A DNA stretch of 64,000 nt, taken from Haloarcula pellucida. GTDB lineage: Archaea; Halobacteriota; Halobacteria; Halobacteriales; Haloarculaceae. How positions within the stretch are numbered: position 1 is the stretch's first letter; each line of letters starts with the position of its first letter. The notes beneath the pieces were generated by a model. That model searched no databases, had not been told where the DNA came from, and saw nothing but the letters and a program-made list of their open reading frames with translations. The position numbers and the translations under genes are program-made. Location: the NCBI RefSeq assembly GCF_014647235.1, contig NZ_BMOU01000006.1, forward strand, positions 124,001 to 188,000. The letters are read 5' to 3'. Positions 61,527 through 64,000 of this stretch are shown here, one piece after another.

Positions 61527-62591
61527 ATGACCGACCTCACGACCTCGGTCCACCGCTCTATCACCGAGGTCAAACAGGGGGAGTGGAACGCTATCGTCGC
61601 CCAGCAGTCCCGCACTGGGAGCGTCTTCGAGCGCTACGAGTGGCTGAAGGCCTACGAAGACGCGACCGGCGCGTCCGCTCGGCACGTGCAGGTCCGCAAG
61701 AACGGGACGCTCGTCGGCGTCCACCCGGCGTTCGTCCGCCCGATTCCGGGGACGCCGTTCCGCTTTCTCGGCCCGGCGAAACCGGGGTCCAACGGGGCGA
61801 TGATAGCCACCGACGAGGCCGCCGTCTTCGACGCCATCGCGGACGAGATGGCCGCGCTGACGGGTGGCCGGACTATCGGCCATCTCCTCAGACCCGCCGG
61901 GGGTGACTCGCTCCGATACGCCACCCGACTGCGCGACCGGGGCTACTTCCCGTCGGTGCGAGACTGCCAGTTCGTCCTCGACACCGACCGCCCGTGGGAT
62001 GCCGTCGCCGCCGACCTCTCCCAGAAGAAACGGCGGAACCTCCGGAAGGCCGACGAGGCCGGCGTCTCCGGGACGGACGTGGCGGTCACGGCCGACAGTA
62101 TCGACGCCTTCGCGGCACGTCACGCCGAGCACGTGCGCCGTCTCGACGGCGACGGGGCCTCGCCGGAGTTCTTGCGGGCGCTACTGGCGGCCCTCGGTGA
62201 CCGACTGCAACTGTTCCGGGCGACCGACGCCGCGGGCGACCCTGCCGGCGAACTGCTCGCGGTCCGCGACGACGAACGGGACTGTCTCGACTTGTTGTTT
62301 CCGGCCTACGACCCGGCGAACTTCCGGCAGTTTCCCTCCGAAGTGCTGTACCGGGCGGCTATCCAGTGGGGTATCGACGCCGGTTACGGGACCTGCAACT
62401 TCGGCGAGACGACGCCGGACTTCGCGGACGGCACGTTCTCGTTCAAGACGGCGTTCGGTGGGCGTTCGGTCCCGACGGTGCGGTGGGAACGCGTCGACTC
62501 GCTGGTCGGTCGGGTCCTCTATCTCCTCGGGAGCGACCGCGTCGTCGCGCGCTTGTTCGGGTCGGCGCTCGGCCGGCGACCCGGCGGCTAG
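61527..62591 (+). CDS. FemAB/GNAT-like transferase
   Basis: Protein of 354 residues with two GNAT-like halves, as in FemAB and BioF2-like proteins: WNAIVAQQSRTGSVFERYEWLKAYEDATG in the first part, LSQKKRRNLRKADEAGV in the middle and the second domain with FPSEVLYRAAIQWGIDAGYGTCNFGETTPDF, FSFKTAFGG. In bacteria such enzymes add amino acids to cell-wall peptides. In haloarchaea they are commonly linked to surface polysaccharide genes. Acyl donor and acceptor unknown. ATG at 61527 gives the family N-terminus. Confidence 0.82.
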   Translation: MTDLTTSVHRSITEVKQGEWNAIVAQQSRTGSVFERYEWLKAYEDATGASARHVQVRKNGTLVGVHPAFVRPIPGTPFRFLGPAKPGSNGAMIATDEAAVFDAIADEMAALTGGRTIGHLLRPAGGDSLRYATRLRDRGYFPSVRDCQFVLDTDRPWDAVAADLSQKKRRNLRKADEAGVSGTDVAVTADSIDAFAARHAEHVRRLDGDGASPEFLRALLAALGDRLQLFRATDAAGDPAGELLAVRDDERDCLDLLFPAYDPANFRQFPSEVLYRAAIQWGIDAGYGTCNFGETTPDFADGTFSFKTAFGGRSVPTVRWERVDSLVGRVLYLLGSDRVVARLFGSALGRRPGG

Positions 62592-63013
62592 TCGACGCGC
62601 TCCGCGGGCGTCGCCCCACCCCGGGCGAGTGCTCGACTCGTCGCCGTCGTCTGCGGGTCGCTCAGTCGTTCGCAGGCGTCAGCCTCCGGGAGCCACTCGA
62701 ACTCGGTGTGTTCGTGACTCAGCACGACGTCCGCACGCCCGGTCGTGCAGTGGTAGTACACCGCGAGTCGACCGTTGCCGGCCTCGTTGTGCCAGGTGAC
62801 CGTGTGGACCGGGCCGTGGACCGCGACCGATAGCCCGGTCTCCTCTTCGACTTCGCGACGGAGACAGTCCGTCACGGCCTCGCCGTCCCGAATCCGTCCG
62901 CCCGGCAGTTCCCACCCGCCGTCGCTCGCCCGGCGGAGGGTGAGAACCCGGCCGTCTGGTCGACAGACGACGCCGCGGACGCTCACCGTCGCTTCGAGGA
63001 ACTGTTCGTCCAT
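62588..63013 (-). CDS. NUDIX hydrolase
   Basis: Hydrolase of 141 residues. The Nudix box GGRIRDGEAVTDCLRREVEEETGLS (about 38-62) has all conserved Gly/Glu/Arg residues in order (reading shown in two parts: GGRIRDGE, and REVEEETG). It cleaves nucleoside diphosphates linked to another moiety, as in MutT-type clean-up. Substrate unknown. Its stop overlaps the stop of the FemAB-like gene by four bases, tail to tail. Confidence 0.88.
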   Translation of the reverse strand: MDEQFLEATVSVRGVVCRPDGRVLTLRRASDGGWELPGGRIRDGEAVTDCLRREVEEETGLSVAVHGPVHTVTWHNEAGNGRLAVYYHCTTGRADVVLSHEHTEFEWLPEADACERLSDPQTTATSRALARGGATPAERVD

Positions 63014-63096
63014 ACGTCTCGATTGCGAGACGGTAGTGTCAGTCTACCGGTTGCCACGGCCAGCGTTCATTACGCTGGGGGGTGAACTACCGACGA

Positions 63097-63507
63097 ATGT
63101 ACTCCCGGGACCACGCGATTCTCTCCGTCCTCGCTGGCCTCGTCCTCGTCGCCGTCACGACGCCGCCCGTCCATCCGGTCGCGGTCGTCGTCGTCGCCGT
63201 CGCCCTCGGCGTCGGCATCGACTTCGACCACTTCCTCGTCGCCTATCTCAACACCGGGTCAGCCGAGAGCACGCGGCGAGTCCTCCGAGACCCCCGAGTC
63301 GTCGTCACCGGACAGGACGACATCTTCGAGGAGGCCGACCTCTCGAAGTCCCAGCGACTGCTCAGCCACGTCCTCATCGCCGGTGCCCTCGTCACCGCCC
63401 TGTGGCTGGCGTCGGCCCCCTACTGGGCGCTCGTCGTCGGCGTCACGCTGTACGTCCACGTCGTGGCCGACCTCTACGCAGATGCCCGGGAGATGGCCGG
63501 GGGCTGA
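63097..63507 (+). CDS. Small membrane protein with DxDH motif, unknown function
   Basis: Protein of 136 residues with about three membrane helices. MYSRDHAILSVLAGL at the start, IDFDHFLVAYLNTG (acidic/His) in the middle and LSHVLIAGALVTALWLA near the end recall membrane-bound metal-dependent hydrolase-like proteins, with His and Asp at spaced positions. ATG at 63097 is chosen over GTG at 63082. Function not known. Confidence 0.6.
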   Translation: MYSRDHAILSVLAGLVLVAVTTPPVHPVAVVVVAVALGVGIDFDHFLVAYLNTGSAESTRRVLRDPRVVVTGQDDIFEEADLSKSQRLLSHVLIAGALVTALWLASAPYWALVVGVTLYVHVVADLYADAREMAGG

Positions 63508-63714
63508 CCCGCCGGCCGTCGAAACGTTCCTCGGTAGCCGGACGACAGACGGGCGGCTTGGATTCCGTACCCGTCCGACGCCGGATGCTGCGTCCCGCTC
63601 TGGACGTCTCCCCTCGCGATTGACGACCCGCGCTGTCGGCCGTCCTTTGGAACCCCAACCGCAACGGCATAGAGTCGTCCGTCCCAAGCGACGACGTCGA
63701 CTTCTGGACGGCCA

Positions 63715-63945
63715 TGCGCGACGCGCTGTACAGCGAGACCCCCTCTATCACTGTCATGGAGGCCGTCGCAATCGGCGCGGACCTCCCCGTCGCCTCCGAG
63801 GCCCATATCACCGACGTGCCGTCTGGCTCGCGCTGGTGTTCTCGTTGTCGCTGGGAATCCTCGCCGCGTTCCCCGTCAACCTCGCGCTGGTCCGCGTCGG
63901 CGTCAAAGAGGGGATGCAGAACCCCGCGGAGATGGGCCAGCAACC
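63715..63945 (+). pseudogene. Degraded DUF4396 membrane protein (truncated and frameshifted)
   Basis: From the ATG at 63715 the frame reads MRDALYSETPSITVMEAVAIGADL and continues to about 63820. The following frame reads WLALVFSLSLGILAAFPVNL and then VRVGVKEGMQNPAEMG. Joined, these two pieces match the C-terminal part of the DUF4396 family as I recall it. They are in different frames, separated by what looks like a one-base deletion at about 63821-63823. The N-terminal two thirds of such proteins are not found in the 207 bases upstream. Remnant of a membrane protein gene, unless the shift is a sequencing error and the start is lost. Confidence 0.6.
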
Positions 63946-63952
63946 GCCGGGT

Positions 63953-63973
63953 AGCGCGATTCTATATCGCGCT
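63953..63973. terminator. Perfect 8-bp inverted repeat
   Basis: agcgcgat and atcgcgct pair around the 5-base loop tctat. Found 8 bases after the last recognisable DUF4396 codons. Without a T-run it may act as an RNA-end stabiliser or be a binding site instead. Beyond it the window ends after 27 bases. Confidence 0.4.
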
Positions 63974-64000
63974 CAGCCGTTTACGACCCGCAGTCGGGCG

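Overview
The window is a GC-rich (roughly 65 percent) piece of a haloarchaeal chromosome, most like Haloarcula and its relatives. The evidence is the very acidic proteins, an archaeal TFB and ribosomal protein L15e, bacterio-opsin-activator (Bat) type regulators, Tat-exported lipoproteins, many haloarchaea-only small families (DUF5611, DUF7093, DUF6432, DUF7562, DUF1616) and TATA boxes placed about 25-30 bases before start codons, as in leaderless transcripts. The left edge cuts an ABC ATPase gene. The right edge carries a broken DUF4396 gene.

Layout. 0-13 kb: an ABC-2 exporter, a hairpin-rich spacer, small haloarchaeal proteins, a lower-GC patch (about 3.9-6.4 kb) with two secreted proteins (PKD/Gly-Ser-Asp-rich protein and a lipoprotein), a rhodanese-metallo-beta-lactamase enzyme, a second ABC exporter, an HxlR regulator and an RNB ribonuclease. 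13-18 kb: bat, crtB, crtY and blh, together a retinal/carotenoid locus running from geranylgeranyl diphosphate to retinal but without an opsin gene in view. This is followed by the L15e gene. 19-33 kb: a sugar catabolic locus. It has an IclR regulator, two zinc alcohol dehydrogenases, a complete binding-protein ABC importer (CUT1 type), a class II aldolase, a rhamnulokinase-like FGGY kinase, an SDR, a galactonate-dehydratase-like enolase-superfamily enzyme and a 2-hydroxyacid dehydrogenase. Two very short ORFs sit in start/stop overlap with genes of this locus. 33-35 kb: an HTH-10 regulator and a TFB.

35-63 kb is a long surface-glycan region: a DUF1616 membrane protein, a GT2 with a large extra N-terminal part, membrane proteins, a nucleotide-sugar epimerase, a flippase, two GT4-GT2 gene pairs, another GT2, a module of three genes (LamG lipoprotein, beta-helix-like protein, propeller-like glycan protein), glmS with a sugar-1-phosphate nucleotidylyltransferase (UDP-GlcNAc supply), a PQQ-type sugar dehydrogenase, a second epimerase with a Gfo/Idh/MocA oxidoreductase, and a FemAB/GNAT-like transferase. 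The parts fit together as precursor synthesis, glycan assembly, flipping and surface display.

No rRNA, tRNA, CRISPR array or insertion sequence was recognised. Functions come from motif recognition and recalled family similarity. No searches were run.
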